DNA of 64,000 nucleotides from Francisella philomiragia subsp. philomiragia ATCC 25015 (GCF_000156715.1 NZ_DS999311.1:440090-504089); one strand, 5' to 3'; positions 26,507 to 35,095 are shown, counted from the first letter of the stretch. Made by a program: numbers and translations. Notes: generated by a model from the letters alone, not told the origin.

Positions 26507-27598
26507 TTAGTCTCCGTATTGATAGTGTGCAGCACAGGCACCTTCTGATGAAACCATACAAGCTCCCATAGGTTGCTCTGGAGTACATACAACACCAAAT
26601 AATTTACAATCTTTTGGCTCTTTAAGACCTCTTAGAATATCAGGGCAAGCACATTGCTTATGCTCTAGCCCTTGCACCTCGGGGATTTGATAGTATATTT
26701 CAGCATCAAATTTTGCGTACTCATCTTTTATCTCTAAAGCACTGTTTGGAATATATCCAAGTCCACGCCACTCAAAAGTATCTCTGATAGTTAGATATTG
26801 AGTGATTAAATCTTGAGCAAGTTGATTACCATTTGGTACTACAGCTCTTGTATATTGATTTTCTACACCTATTTTGCCAGCGTTAATCATCTTGATAACC
26901 ATTAGTATAGATTGCAGTACATCCAAAGGCTCGAAACCTGCTACAACCATTGGTTTTTCGTATTCTTTTGTGACTTTATCGTAAGCATTACTACCAATGA
27001 TAACACTGACATGAGATGGGCCTAAAAAGCCATCAATCTTAACATCCTCAGATAAGATTGCTTGCATAGCTACTGGTGTAAGTACATGGTTACAAAATAT
27101 TAGAAAATTATCTAATTTCTTAGCTATCGCGAGTTGTATAGCAACAGCAGTTGGGGGAGTAGTTGTCTCAAACCCGATAGCAAAGAATATAATCTTTTTA
27201 TTAGGATTTTCTTCAGCAAGTTTCAAAGCATCTTCTACTGAGTAAATCATCCGTACATCAGCACCGCGTGCTTTGGCTTTGATTAGACTATCTTGATGAG
27301 ATCCTGGTACGCGAATCATATCTGCATAGCTACAGAATATTACATCTTTTTGTGATGCCAAAAATATTGCCTGATCGACTCTCTTGATTGGTAGTACACA
27401 AACTGGACAGCCTGGACCATGTATCATTTTGACATTTTCTGGCAAAAGACTAGGTATCCCATAACGATGTAGTGCATGTGTATGCCCACCACAAAATTCC
27501 ATTAGGTTATATTGTCTATTAGGGTCAACTTCTTTAGCGATTTGTTGTAAAAGACTTTTTGCAACTTTCGGGGCCCTAAATTCTTGTATGTAATCCAT
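26507..27598 (-). CDS. hypD: hydrogenase maturation scaffold HypD
   Basis: Fe-S protein on which, with HypC, the Fe(CN)2CO unit is assembled. Cys36 in MEFCGGHTHALHRYG and Cys64/Cys67 in HGPGCPVCVLP are the conserved functional cysteines, and the C-terminal group (CACPDILRG, CKLFG, CTPE, GACMVSSEGACAA) binds the [4Fe-4S] cluster. The 363 residues are normal length. It starts 13 bases after hypC. Confidence 0.95.
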   Translation of the reverse strand: MDYIQEFRAPKVAKSLLQQIAKEVDPNRQYNLMEFCGGHTHALHRYGIPSLLPENVKMIHGPGCPVCVLPIKRVDQAIFLASQKDVIFCSYADMIRVPGSHQDSLIKAKARGADVRMIYSVEDALKLAEENPNKKIIFFAIGFETTTPPTAVAIQLAIAKKLDNFLIFCNHVLTPVAMQAILSEDVKIDGFLGPSHVSVIIGSNAYDKVTKEYEKPMVVAGFEPLDVLQSILMVIKMINAGKIGVENQYTRAVVPNGNQLAQDLITQYLTIRDTFEWRGLGYIPNSALEIKDEYAKFDAEIYYQIPEVQGLEHKQCACPDILRGLKEPKDCKLFGVVCTPEQPMGACMVSSEGACAAHYQYGD

Positions 27599-27611
27599 TA
27601 CATTACCCCTT

Positions 27612-27827
27612 TTATATTATACTTTTTAGATCCTCTAGAGTCTGATGAGCCATTTCTTTATCTAGTTTACTTAATGCAAAACCAACATGGATTATGACAA
27701 AATCACCTATAAGAACTTCATCTCTTAGTAGTGCTAGAGAGATATTTTTTTTTACACCGCCAACATTAACAATTGCTTGATTATCTTCTTTGATTTCTAC
27801 AATTTCTGCGGGTATTGCTAAGCACAT
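27612..27827 (-). CDS. hypC: hydrogenase maturation chaperone HypC
   Basis: Small chaperone that carries the iron unit and docks on the immature large subunit. The protein starts MCLAIPAEIVEI, so Cys2 becomes the N-terminal metal-binding residue; FVIIHVGFALSKLD is the second family motif. ATG 27827 is chosen over an in-frame ATG at 27875 because it gives this N-terminus and follows AAAGGTGAG. 71 residues. One base separates it from the hypF stop. Confidence 0.95.
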   Translation of the reverse strand: MCLAIPAEIVEIKEDNQAIVNVGGVKKNISLALLRDEVLIGDFVIIHVGFALSKLDKEMAHQTLEDLKSII

Positions 27828-27828
27828 T

Positions 27829-30084
27829 TTACTCACCTTTTTTATATTTTTTGGCACCAAGCCAAGCTTGTCCAAGGCTTACACCACCATCATTTAGAGG
27901 AACTTTCTCTGATATATAAATATTGAAATCCATTTCTTTAAGTTGACGGTAAGTCTCTGTTAGTAGTAGCTTATTTTGGAAACAACCGCCACTTAGTATT
28001 ATATTCTTAATATTTCGAAGTTGGGCTGAGTTACTAATCCACTGCGCTAGAGCATAAGCCAAAGTACTGTGCCATAAGTTACTAGCAACACTTATATTAT
28101 CGCATTTTATTATGCTTTTTAGTAGTTTTTTTAAATTTAAATTAGTTTTAAATGATACCGATTTGGTATCATATTGACTGTTTGAAATATCAGCTAAAGA
28201 CTCTAATTCTATAGCGGCTTGAGCCTCGTAAGTGTTGATATGGCAAATATTTAATAAGCTAGAAACAGCATCAAAGAGTCTACCCATACTAGTAGTTTTA
28301 CCTTTAGGTAAAGAGTCATTTTGTAAAAGCTTGATTAGACTTTCAGCTTGCGGAAACTCTTTGAGATGATTTGGTATCTCAAGATCGTATTTATGGCATA
28401 CTGCAAGAGCCATTCGCCAAGGCTCTTTTGCTACTTTGTCACCGCCTATATATTCGATAGGATCTAGCTCACCAATGCGGTTAAATTCTAAATTATCAAT
28501 ATCACAATGATAAAGTTCGCCACCTCTAGCTATACCATCTTCTCCTAAACCAAAACCGTCTAGTACCAAACCTATAGCATGACCTTGTAAATTATGCTCA
28601 GCAATTACAGCTGCTAGGTGGGCTTGATGATGTTGAATCTGATAAATTGGTAGATCAAACTTTTGCGCAAAATGCGTAGTATAAATATCAGGATGTAAAT
28701 CACAAGCAATACCATCAAATTTAAGCCCAAACATCTTTTGGAAATGCTCTAGAGACTGCTCAAAAAACTCTATATTAGCTTGGCTATCCATATCTCCTAT
28801 ATGTTGCGATACAAAGGCTTGATTATCTTTGATAAAACAAAAAGTATTCTTTAAAAATGTACCAGTCGCTAGTATATTTGGTAGGGTTTCTGATAGTTGG
28901 ATTGATTGCGGTACAAGTCCTCGAGATCTTCTAATAGGTAGATTTTTATCTATCACAGTATGAAAAACACTATCATCACTTTTTATCGCAATATCACGAT
29001 TATCTGTAACTATAAGATCAGCTATATCTTTGAGCTTTTCGTGAGCTTCATCATTATTAGCAATGATGCTTTCACCAGAGATATTTGCACTAGTAACTAT
29101 CAAAGCTAAATCATGGGTTTCATTAAGCCAGCTAGAGCCAGTAGGTTGATTTAATAGATGATAAAAAAGGATATAATCAGAGCCAGTTGTTGGTAACATA
29201 AAACCAAGCTGATTTATGCGTGGTGCAATAGATGAGCTGATAGTACTAGTAGAATGTCTTTCAACTAAAACGATAGGTCTGATAGTCGTGTTTAGAAGCT
29301 CGTCTTGCTGTGTAGTAACTGTTGCGAAATGCTCTTGTATGCTTTGAGTGTTTAGAGCCATTAAAGCAAATGGTTTATTTGGGCGATGTTTTCTTCTACG
29401 CAGTTTTTCGACCGCCTCGGTATTTGTAGCATCTACGACTAACTTAAAACCATTTTGACTTTTAATTACGATAATTTTACCAGCCCTGATAGCCTGAGAT
29501 ATTTCTGCAAAAGAGTGTGATAATTTTGGTCCACATTTAGAGCATGCAACAGTTTGAGCGTGATAATGTCTGTCTAATGGGTTTGTGTAGCTATTGTAAC
29601 AGCCATCACAGAGTGGAAAATCTTTATATGTAGTTTTATCTCTATCATAAGGTAGGTTTTGTATCGTACTAAAACGCGGACCACAATGAGTACAGCTAGT
29701 ATATGGATATAGATAGTAACGACTTTGTGGGTTAAAAATATCATCTAAACATAGGTCACAAATAGCTGTGTCAGCAGGAATTTTAGTTGCAGAGCTACCC
29801 TGTTGAGTTTCTAGAATGCTGAAATCTGTAAATTCACTTTCAGTTTGATAAATAGTTTTTTGGATAGTTTCTATACTAGCTAGAGGAGGCAGTTTTGCCT
29901 GCATATCATTTATGAAACTATCTACGGTAGATTCATCACATTGCAGAATTATCTCAACACCATTAGGAGTATTTTGCACCGAGCCGCACAAATCTAAATC
30001 TTTTGCAAGGCAATAGATAAAAGGGCGGAATCCAACCCCTTGGACTATACCATTGACGAGAATTTTTGTTAAGATCTTTTGCAT
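27829..30084 (-). CDS. hypF: carbamoyltransferase HypF
   Basis: Makes the cyanide precursor from carbamoyl phosphate and passes it to the HypE C-terminus. Domain order is standard: N-terminal acylphosphatase (NGIVQGVGFRPFIYCLA), two zinc fingers (CDLCLDDIF to CTHCGPRFS, and CDGCYNSY to CSKCGPKL), a YrdC-like domain (about 200-380) and a Kae1-like domain (HHQAHLAAVIAEH, LVLDGFGLGEDG, LSGGCFQN). The 751 residues are normal. It heads the long minus-strand hyp-hyd unit; an AAAGGA site precedes the ATG. Confidence 0.95.
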   Translation of the reverse strand: MQKILTKILVNGIVQGVGFRPFIYCLAKDLDLCGSVQNTPNGVEIILQCDESTVDSFINDMQAKLPPLASIETIQKTIYQTESEFTDFSILETQQGSSATKIPADTAICDLCLDDIFNPQSRYYLYPYTSCTHCGPRFSTIQNLPYDRDKTTYKDFPLCDGCYNSYTNPLDRHYHAQTVACSKCGPKLSHSFAEISQAIRAGKIIVIKSQNGFKLVVDATNTEAVEKLRRRKHRPNKPFALMALNTQSIQEHFATVTTQQDELLNTTIRPIVLVERHSTSTISSSIAPRINQLGFMLPTTGSDYILFYHLLNQPTGSSWLNETHDLALIVTSANISGESIIANNDEAHEKLKDIADLIVTDNRDIAIKSDDSVFHTVIDKNLPIRRSRGLVPQSIQLSETLPNILATGTFLKNTFCFIKDNQAFVSQHIGDMDSQANIEFFEQSLEHFQKMFGLKFDGIACDLHPDIYTTHFAQKFDLPIYQIQHHQAHLAAVIAEHNLQGHAIGLVLDGFGLGEDGIARGGELYHCDIDNLEFNRIGELDPIEYIGGDKVAKEPWRMALAVCHKYDLEIPNHLKEFPQAESLIKLLQNDSLPKGKTTSMGRLFDAVSSLLNICHINTYEAQAAIELESLADISNSQYDTKSVSFKTNLNLKKLLKSIIKCDNISVASNLWHSTLAYALAQWISNSAQLRNIKNIILSGGCFQNKLLLTETYRQLKEMDFNIYISEKVPLNDGGVSLGQAWLGAKKYKKGE

Positions 30085-30125
30085 TTTTTCCTTTTATATC
30101 ACCAGCTATATTTTTAAAAATTTGT

Positions 30126-30199
30126 TGTAGTGACGGCACAGTGTGCTGTCTTATTATAGTTATGGCAAACAGCTGACAGATCAATGATCTGTCACTACA
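30126..30199. repeat. 74-bp MITE-like element in the hypF upstream region
   Basis: The ends are 25-base imperfect inverted repeats: TGTAGTGACGGCACAG at the left and CTGTCACTACA at the right, with the outer nine bases identical. The right end (30174-30194) is itself a near-perfect palindrome around TGACAGATCA. A minus-strand TATAAT lies at 30153-30158 between the arms, about 70 bases before hypF, so the element may carry or shape the promoter of the hydrogenase unit. No transposase is present; a bidirectional regulator site is the alternative. Confidence 0.5.
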
Positions 30200-30230
30200 T
30201 AAAAATTGTTAGTCATACCTTTTAAAACTA

Positions 30231-30271
30231 CCCCGTCAGTCTTCGACTGCCACCCCTTCGTACCAAAGGGG
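30231..30271. repeat. double hairpin next to bcp
   Basis: Two adjacent hairpins, CAGTC-TTC-GACTG (30237-30249) and CCCCTT-AAGGGG (30253-30271), joined by CCACCCC-like, GC-rich sequence unlike the surrounding AT-rich DNA. It lies 9 bases after the bcp stop, so it could act as an imperfect terminator, but its composition suggests a dispersed repeat. Confidence 0.4.
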
Positions 30272-30279
30272 AATGAAAA

Positions 30280-30759
30280 TTATGAATTTTTATAATTCTC
30301 AATATACTCTAATACAACTTCGTGGTGATCTTTAGTTTTAAACTTATTAAAGACATGATTGATCTTGCCGTCTTTGTCTATAAAGAAGCTAATTCTATGG
30401 ATGCCATCATATACTTTACCCATAAACTTCTTCTCGCCCCAGACACCAAATTGTTCAGCGACTTTGTGATCTTCATCACTTAGAAGTTGTATTGTTAGGT
30501 TATCTCTTTCTTCAAATTTCTTGAGGCGTTTTGGCGCATCTGGACTGATACCAAGAACTACAGTGTCAAGCTTAGCTAGTTTGTCACTAATACTGCTTAG
30601 ACCGATAGATTGAGTAGTACAACCTGGAGTCATTGCTTTTGGATAGAAGTAAATTAAGACATTCTTTTTACCTTTAAAGTCGCTTAATGATACTTCTTCG
30701 TTATTTTGATTTTCTAATTTAAAGTTTGGAGCTAATTGTCCTTGTTCTAGTGTTTTCAT
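30280..30759 (-). CDS. bcp: thioredoxin-dependent peroxiredoxin Bcp/PrxQ
   Basis: Reduces hydrogen and organic peroxides. The peroxidatic Cys47 lies in PKAMTPGCTTQ. The resolving cysteine that many members have five residues later is Ile52 here, so this is probably a one-Cys enzyme needing an external thiol. HRISFFIDKDG and the 159-residue length are typical. It separates the unknown 280-residue gene and hypBA from the hypF unit, all on the same strand. Confidence 0.92.
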   Translation of the reverse strand: MKTLEQGQLAPNFKLENQNNEEVSLSDFKGKKNVLIYFYPKAMTPGCTTQSIGLSSISDKLAKLDTVVLGISPDAPKRLKKFEERDNLTIQLLSDEDHKVAEQFGVWGEKKFMGKVYDGIHRISFFIDKDGKINHVFNKFKTKDHHEVVLEYIENYKNS

Positions 30760-30783
30760 TGTTTTCTTGCCTTGTATCGTATT

Positions 30784-31626
30784 CTATTTTTTTGATAAAA
30801 ATTTTGTGAAAATTTTCCAGTCATTCTCAGATATAAATAAAGAATCTTTAATACGACCGTTTTTATCGTACGTGTCTTTTATTGTTTTATAGTTTTTGAT
30901 TGCAATAACTTTTGCATTCTCATATTGATGGCCTACAACACCAGAATTGCAATCATGGTTTCTATAACATAATTTAACAAGTAATCCCAATTTGTAGTAA
31001 TTGTTTAAAGTAGATTTTAAATCTTCTATTCTACCTTCTTTTTTTTGTTTAGTTATTAAAGCTCTAAACCGTTTTCTTTCTTCACGAAATACTGCTGGCG
31101 ATGGATCTTTAGCGATCCTTAATAATGAGAAAGTCTCATTTTCTTTCAAATTATTATTTTGCCTTTCTGCTTTTGACAGTACTGAGTTTAAGTAGTCTGG
31201 CAGTTTGTTTTTTTGACTTAATTCTTTAAGAATGTTTATACCTCGAGGAAGATCTCTTACTAATTTTTCATCTATCAATATTCTCCCTAGTTCAGCGAAA
31301 GAGTTAATGTTGTCCGGGGAAGATTTTTCTAGAAATTCTATACTTTTCTCTAAAAAAAATTTTCTGTTATTCCCCCTTATATACCAAGCAGAATAGTTTC
31401 TGTAAGCAATAGCAAGGTTATAATATAAATCTATATCTTCAATATCTTTTATTTTACTCTCAATAGATTCGATTTCATTAATCATCTTATACTTATTACT
31501 ATCGTTAATATTGCTTGCATATTCACTGTATGAGTTACTAATGTTTTGAAGCCTTTTAATATATTTTTGTATATCATGTGAATGCATTTTATTAGTTAAG
31601 AATAATGATTTAAAAAATTTTAACAT
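30784..31626 (-). CDS. unknown protein (280 aa) between hypB and bcp
   Basis: I do not recognise this protein. It is soluble, Lys/Asn-rich and mostly helical; residues about 55-130 (YYNLAIAYRNYSAWYIRG, FLEKSIEFLEKSS, FAELGRILIDEK) look like two or three tetratricopeptide-like helix pairs. The last 110 residues, with CYRNHDCNSG and a Lys-rich end, form a second part. No signal peptide or membrane segment is clear. It lies on the same strand as hypB, 48 bases downstream, but nothing in it points to hydrogenase assembly. Confidence 0.55.
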   Translation of the reverse strand: MLKFFKSLFLTNKMHSHDIQKYIKRLQNISNSYSEYASNINDSNKYKMINEIESIESKIKDIEDIDLYYNLAIAYRNYSAWYIRGNNRKFFLEKSIEFLEKSSPDNINSFAELGRILIDEKLVRDLPRGINILKELSQKNKLPDYLNSVLSKAERQNNNLKENETFSLLRIAKDPSPAVFREERKRFRALITKQKKEGRIEDLKSTLNNYYKLGLLVKLCYRNHDCNSGVVGHQYENAKVIAIKNYKTIKDTYDKNGRIKDSLFISENDWKIFTKFLSKK

Positions 31627-31674
31627 TATTTTAAAACCTTATTTTTTTATGAAATTGTTAGAGATACATTTATC

Positions 31675-32385
31675 CTATTTCTTCAATCCTCTCAACCAAT
31701 CCAACCAGCTATCAAAACCAGCACCAGTTTTTACAGATAGCTCAAATATTTTCACATCTGAACGAATTTTTTTAATATTAGCGATACATTCTTGGATATC
31801 AAAATCTACATAAGGAGATAGATCAATCTTATTGATAACAACTACATCAGCATAATAAAACATATCAGGATATTTAAGTGGTTTATCAGCTCCTTCAGTC
31901 GTTGAGATAACAGCTACACGATGCTTCTCACCAAGATCAAACATTGCTGGACATATTAAGTTACCAACATTCTCAATCATCACAAAACCATCTTTGATTT
32001 CACCTAAGTGTTCAAAAGCATGACCAACCATGTGAGCATCTAGATGGCAAGCTTTACCAGTATTTATCTGATAAGCTTTTGCACCTGCTTTACGGATTCT
32101 CTCAGCATCTAGATCTGTGTGTTGATCGCCCTCAACAACTACGATAGGGTGACTACCACCAAGCTCTTTGATAGTTCTCTCAAGTAGAGATGTCTTACCA
32201 GAACCAGGACTTGATACAAAGTTTAGGGCAATATTATTATCCTTAGCTAATACATCCCTATTTTGCTCGGCATATTGATCATTTGCTTCTAAGATTGCTT
32301 TTTCTAACTTTACAGCGTCGCCTTCATGACCATGATGATGGTGATGATGATTGCTATCTGTTCCACATCCGCAAGTTGTACACAT
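31675..32385 (-). CDS. hypB: hydrogenase nickel insertion GTPase HypB
   Basis: GTPase that, with HypA, inserts nickel into the large subunit. The N-terminus MCTTCGCG is the high-affinity nickel site seen in E. coli HypB, and it is followed by six histidines in a row (13-18) plus another, a metal-storage tract. The P-loop SSPGSGKT lies at 58-65, with VEGDQHTDLDAERI and VINKIDL further on. 236 residues. It starts 10 bases after hypA. Confidence 0.95.
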   Translation of the reverse strand: MCTTCGCGTDSNHHHHHHGHEGDAVKLEKAILEANDQYAEQNRDVLAKDNNIALNFVSSPGSGKTSLLERTIKELGGSHPIVVVEGDQHTDLDAERIRKAGAKAYQINTGKACHLDAHMVGHAFEHLGEIKDGFVMIENVGNLICPAMFDLGEKHRVAVISTTEGADKPLKYPDMFYYADVVVINKIDLSPYVDFDIQECIANIKKIRSDVKIFELSVKTGAGFDSWLDWLRGLKK

Positions 32386-32395
32386 AATTTACTCC

Positions 32396-32734
32396 TTAAT
32401 TAAAAACTATAGATTCTACGAGCATATCTTTACCTTTGAGAATATCTTTCTCAAAACTACCACAGTTTGGGCATTGCTCATATAATCTGGTTAATTCAAA
32501 TTCATGTTCACAAGCTTTGCATTTTGCTATAGCTTGCTCATGTATTATTTCTAGCCTTGCTTGTTCTAAGACACTATCTTTTGCAGCTACTGGGAACCAA
32601 AACTCAAAAGATTCAATATCCACACCAGCTAAATTACCGATTTTGACAACCACTTTAGATACTTTTTTAGAGTTATTTTCAGCTGCTTTCTTAGCGATAC
32701 TTATGACACTTTGACACAATGAAAACTCGTGCAT
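32396..32734 (-). CDS. hypA: hydrogenase nickel metallochaperone HypA
   Basis: Delivers nickel during active-site assembly. The N-terminal MHE holds the nickel ligand His2, and the zinc site is Cys72, Cys75, Cys88 and Cys91 (CKAC and CPNC). 112 residues, standard length. It heads a separate hypA-hypB unit 2.3 kb upstream of hypF. Confidence 0.95.
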   Translation of the reverse strand: MHEFSLCQSVISIAKKAAENNSKKVSKVVVKIGNLAGVDIESFEFWFPVAAKDSVLEQARLEIIHEQAIAKCKACEHEFELTRLYEQCPNCGSFEKDILKGKDMLVESIVFN

Positions 32735-32769
32735 AAGGACGAATCCAAAACTACGTGACTATACTTATA

Positions 32770-32778
32770 TTATACCAA
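32770..32778 (-). promoter_or_regulatory. extended -10 promoter of hypAB
   Basis: On the minus strand TGGTATAAT, a perfect extended -10 element, lies 36 bases before the hypA start. It overlaps an inverted repeat (CTTATATT at 32765-32772, AATATAAG at 32780-32787), a possible regulator site. Confidence 0.5.
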
Positions 32779-32870
32779 AATATAAGCTGTAAGTATCTGC
32801 TGACCTAAGGATGATTAATTTTTGTTGAATTATAAATTATACTGTTTTAGTATAGTTTCGATGCCTTGAG

Positions 32871-34133
32871 CTAAACTTTTGCAGTAGCTCTTCTTTGGAT
32901 TAAAGAGTTTATAATCATAGCTATAAGAGTGATTATCGCACCAGCTGTTAGTATATATGCCGGAGCTAAATTATTATTTGAGAATTTGATAGTGCTGATT
33001 ACAAGCATAGGTGTCAGACCACCAAAGACAGCAAATCCTAGATTATATGCAAAACCTATGCCAGTATAGCGAACATCTTGCTTAAACAAATCAATCAACA
33101 TCGCAGGTATATTGCCCCAACAAAGAGCTACCAAAATAGCACTAAGAACTATAGCAATAAAATAGAAATTTTGATGTGATGTGTATGTAGTATAAATGAC
33201 AAAGCTAAAAGCACAGGTAGCCAATATACTAATTAACAAAATCAAATTTCTACTAACTTTATCAGCAAATAGACCAACAGCTACACAAAGGATAGAAATA
33301 ATAATCACACCAAGACTATTAATCCATGTGAAGTTATCTAAGTGAAGATTTAGAATAGTACTAAAATATGCCGGTAGTAACAAAAATAGTGTCACAAAAC
33401 AAAGAGCTCCAAATGACACAATAATTGTTGAATAGATCAAGTTCCAGCGATGAGTTAGAAGCATCTTTGTAATCGGTAGAGAAAACTCTTCATTCACAAA
33501 AGGATTAAACTCTTTGATATCAATAAGCTGACGTCTAAGATAGTATGCAACAAGCCCAAACAGACCACCTAATATAAAAGGTATGCGCCAACCATAGGTA
33601 AGCATACTCTGACTTGTGAAGAACTCCAATAGCAAACTTTCAACTATAAATCCTATAGCAACACCAAGTATCAAGAATCCAAAAATCACCGCAGTCATAA
33701 AACCACGCTTCTCAGGGACAGCTTCGCCAACATAAGTGATAGCACCGGGTATCTCGCCACCGACAGATATTCCTTGAGCTATTCTGCATAGTACTAACAA
33801 TATAGGTGCCATAATCCCAATACTATTATAAGTAGGCAATATACCAATCAAAAATGTTGATAATGCCATAATCAAAATAGAGATTGTAAAAGTCTTTTTC
33901 CTGCCATATTTATCACCAAAATGACCAAAAATAATGCCACCAAAAGGTCTAGCTAGATAGCCAACAGCATAAGCACTGAATGCGATTAATAAAGATGTAA
34001 TTGCTGACTGGATAGGAAAGAAAAGCTTAGAAATATAACTAGCAAGTAGAGCGTAGATAATAAAATCATAAAACTCAAGCATACCGCCTAAACTTGATAG
34101 TAATAGTGCTTTACGTTGATTTTTTTGTAACAT
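32871..34133 (-). CDS. MFS transporter, metabolite:H+ symporter type
   Basis: A 420-residue protein with about twelve membrane helices. GGMLEFYDFIIYALL at the start, GHFGDKYGRKK between helices 2 and 3, and CRIAQGISVGGEIPGA are the markers of the ProP/ShiA-like symporter group for small organic acids or zwitterions. Substrate unknown. It resembles the carrier at 16207-17448 in layout. A small hairpin (TATACT-AGTATA) follows the stop. Confidence 0.84.
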   Translation of the reverse strand: MLQKNQRKALLLSSLGGMLEFYDFIIYALLASYISKLFFPIQSAITSLLIAFSAYAVGYLARPFGGIIFGHFGDKYGRKKTFTISILIMALSTFLIGILPTYNSIGIMAPILLVLCRIAQGISVGGEIPGAITYVGEAVPEKRGFMTAVIFGFLILGVAIGFIVESLLLEFFTSQSMLTYGWRIPFILGGLFGLVAYYLRRQLIDIKEFNPFVNEEFSLPITKMLLTHRWNLIYSTIIVSFGALCFVTLFLLLPAYFSTILNLHLDNFTWINSLGVIIISILCVAVGLFADKVSRNLILLISILATCAFSFVIYTTYTSHQNFYFIAIVLSAILVALCWGNIPAMLIDLFKQDVRYTGIGFAYNLGFAVFGGLTPMLVISTIKFSNNNLAPAYILTAGAIITLIAMIINSLIQRRATAKV

Positions 34134-34312
34134 ATTGTTTTCGGTATTAAGAAATAATTATTTAGTTGCTTAGTATATAACGTTTCTAATCTTATTTCAT
34201 TTAGGTTGATAGTAACTTCTTTATAAAAATAGATATTTCTAAAATGCTCTATATAACTAAATCGAAGACTTGAAGAAAAGTAGGTAGAAAAATAGTTAAG
34301 ATATATTTCTGT

Positions 34313-35095
34313 TTAAGAGTTAACTTTTAAAAGTTCAACTTGGAAAGAAAGTAGCTGATTTGGTCCAATAGCAGCATTACCACTAGTGCCATAAGCTGTG
34401 TCTGGAGCACAGTATACTATAGCTTTTTCGCCAACTTTCATTTGAGGAATAGCATCTTGCCAACACTTAACTACGCCTGATAGCGGGAAAGTAGCAGGTG
34501 TGCCTCTATCGTATGAGCTATCGAACTGGTCACCAATTAGATTACCTTCTTGGATAGTTTTTATAGCAGCTTCTTTATCATCTGCATAAGCTTGAGTAGG
34601 AGTAGTTCCTCTGTAGTTAACAGTTACTGAATCACTTTTAGTAGGTTGAGCACCATCTCCTTGTTTTAGAACTTGGATATATACACCCTTGCTACCATCG
34701 ACCTCTTTGATACCGTCAACTTTAGCTATAGCTTGTTGGAAGTCATTAGCTAATTTAAGGTTGTTTGTAGCTGCCTCAATTTGAGCTTTTTGCATCTTTT
34801 CCATCATTTCTTTTTGGAATGCTTGCATGATTTGCTGAGCCTTAGCTTCAGGTATTTCAGACTTTTGACCAGCAAGCGCACTTTGCAGACCTTTGTCGAA
34901 GTTTGCTTGATCGATAGTTATTTTTCCTTTGCTTAGTTGCTCACCTACGCCTCTACCTATCAGGTAGCTGACTTTGCTCATATCTAAGCCATTTGACTCA
35001 GCTTTTGCACTACTTGCAGTAGTAGTTGGTGCATCAGCAGCAAATACAGCTGTTGATAAAAGTATCGATGAGATAGCAATTGTTAGTTTTTTCAT
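34313..35095 (-). CDS. Mip/FkpA-like FKBP peptidyl-prolyl isomerase, exported
   Basis: Periplasmic or surface folding helper. A signal peptide (MKKLTIAISSILLSTAVFA) is followed by a helical dimerisation domain (about 35-135, rich in Gln and Lys) and a C-terminal FKBP domain (VLKQGDGAQPTKSDSVTVNY, IPQMKVGEKAIVYC, AYGTSGNAAIGPNQLLSF). The FKBP domain has an insert around DDKEAAIKTIQEG and a leader to SYDRGTPATFPLSGVVKCW. Mip proteins of related intracellular bacteria support infection; no more can be said from sequence. Confidence 0.9.
   Translation of the reverse strand: MKKLTIAISSILLSTAVFAADAPTTTASSAKAESNGLDMSKVSYLIGRGVGEQLSKGKITIDQANFDKGLQSALAGQKSEIPEAKAQQIMQAFQKEMMEKMQKAQIEAATNNLKLANDFQQAIAKVDGIKEVDGSKGVYIQVLKQGDGAQPTKSDSVTVNYRGTTPTQAYADDKEAAIKTIQEGNLIGDQFDSSYDRGTPATFPLSGVVKCWQDAIPQMKVGEKAIVYCAPDTAYGTSGNAAIGPNQLLSFQVELLKVNS

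Noticed and set aside
26506..26598. Longer HypE start overlapping hypD
   Set aside because: The extra 31 residues match the antiparallel-frame reading of hypD end and the good ribosome site lies at 26505.
29963..30184. Minus-strand 73-codon frame over the hypF start
   Set aside because: It overlaps the acylphosphatase domain of HypF in another frame and has no recognisable features.
19827..32734. Hydrogenase region as a recently acquired genomic island
   Set aside because: No integrase, tRNA junction or transposase flanks it and base composition looks like the neighbours; only small repeat-like pieces hint at movement.
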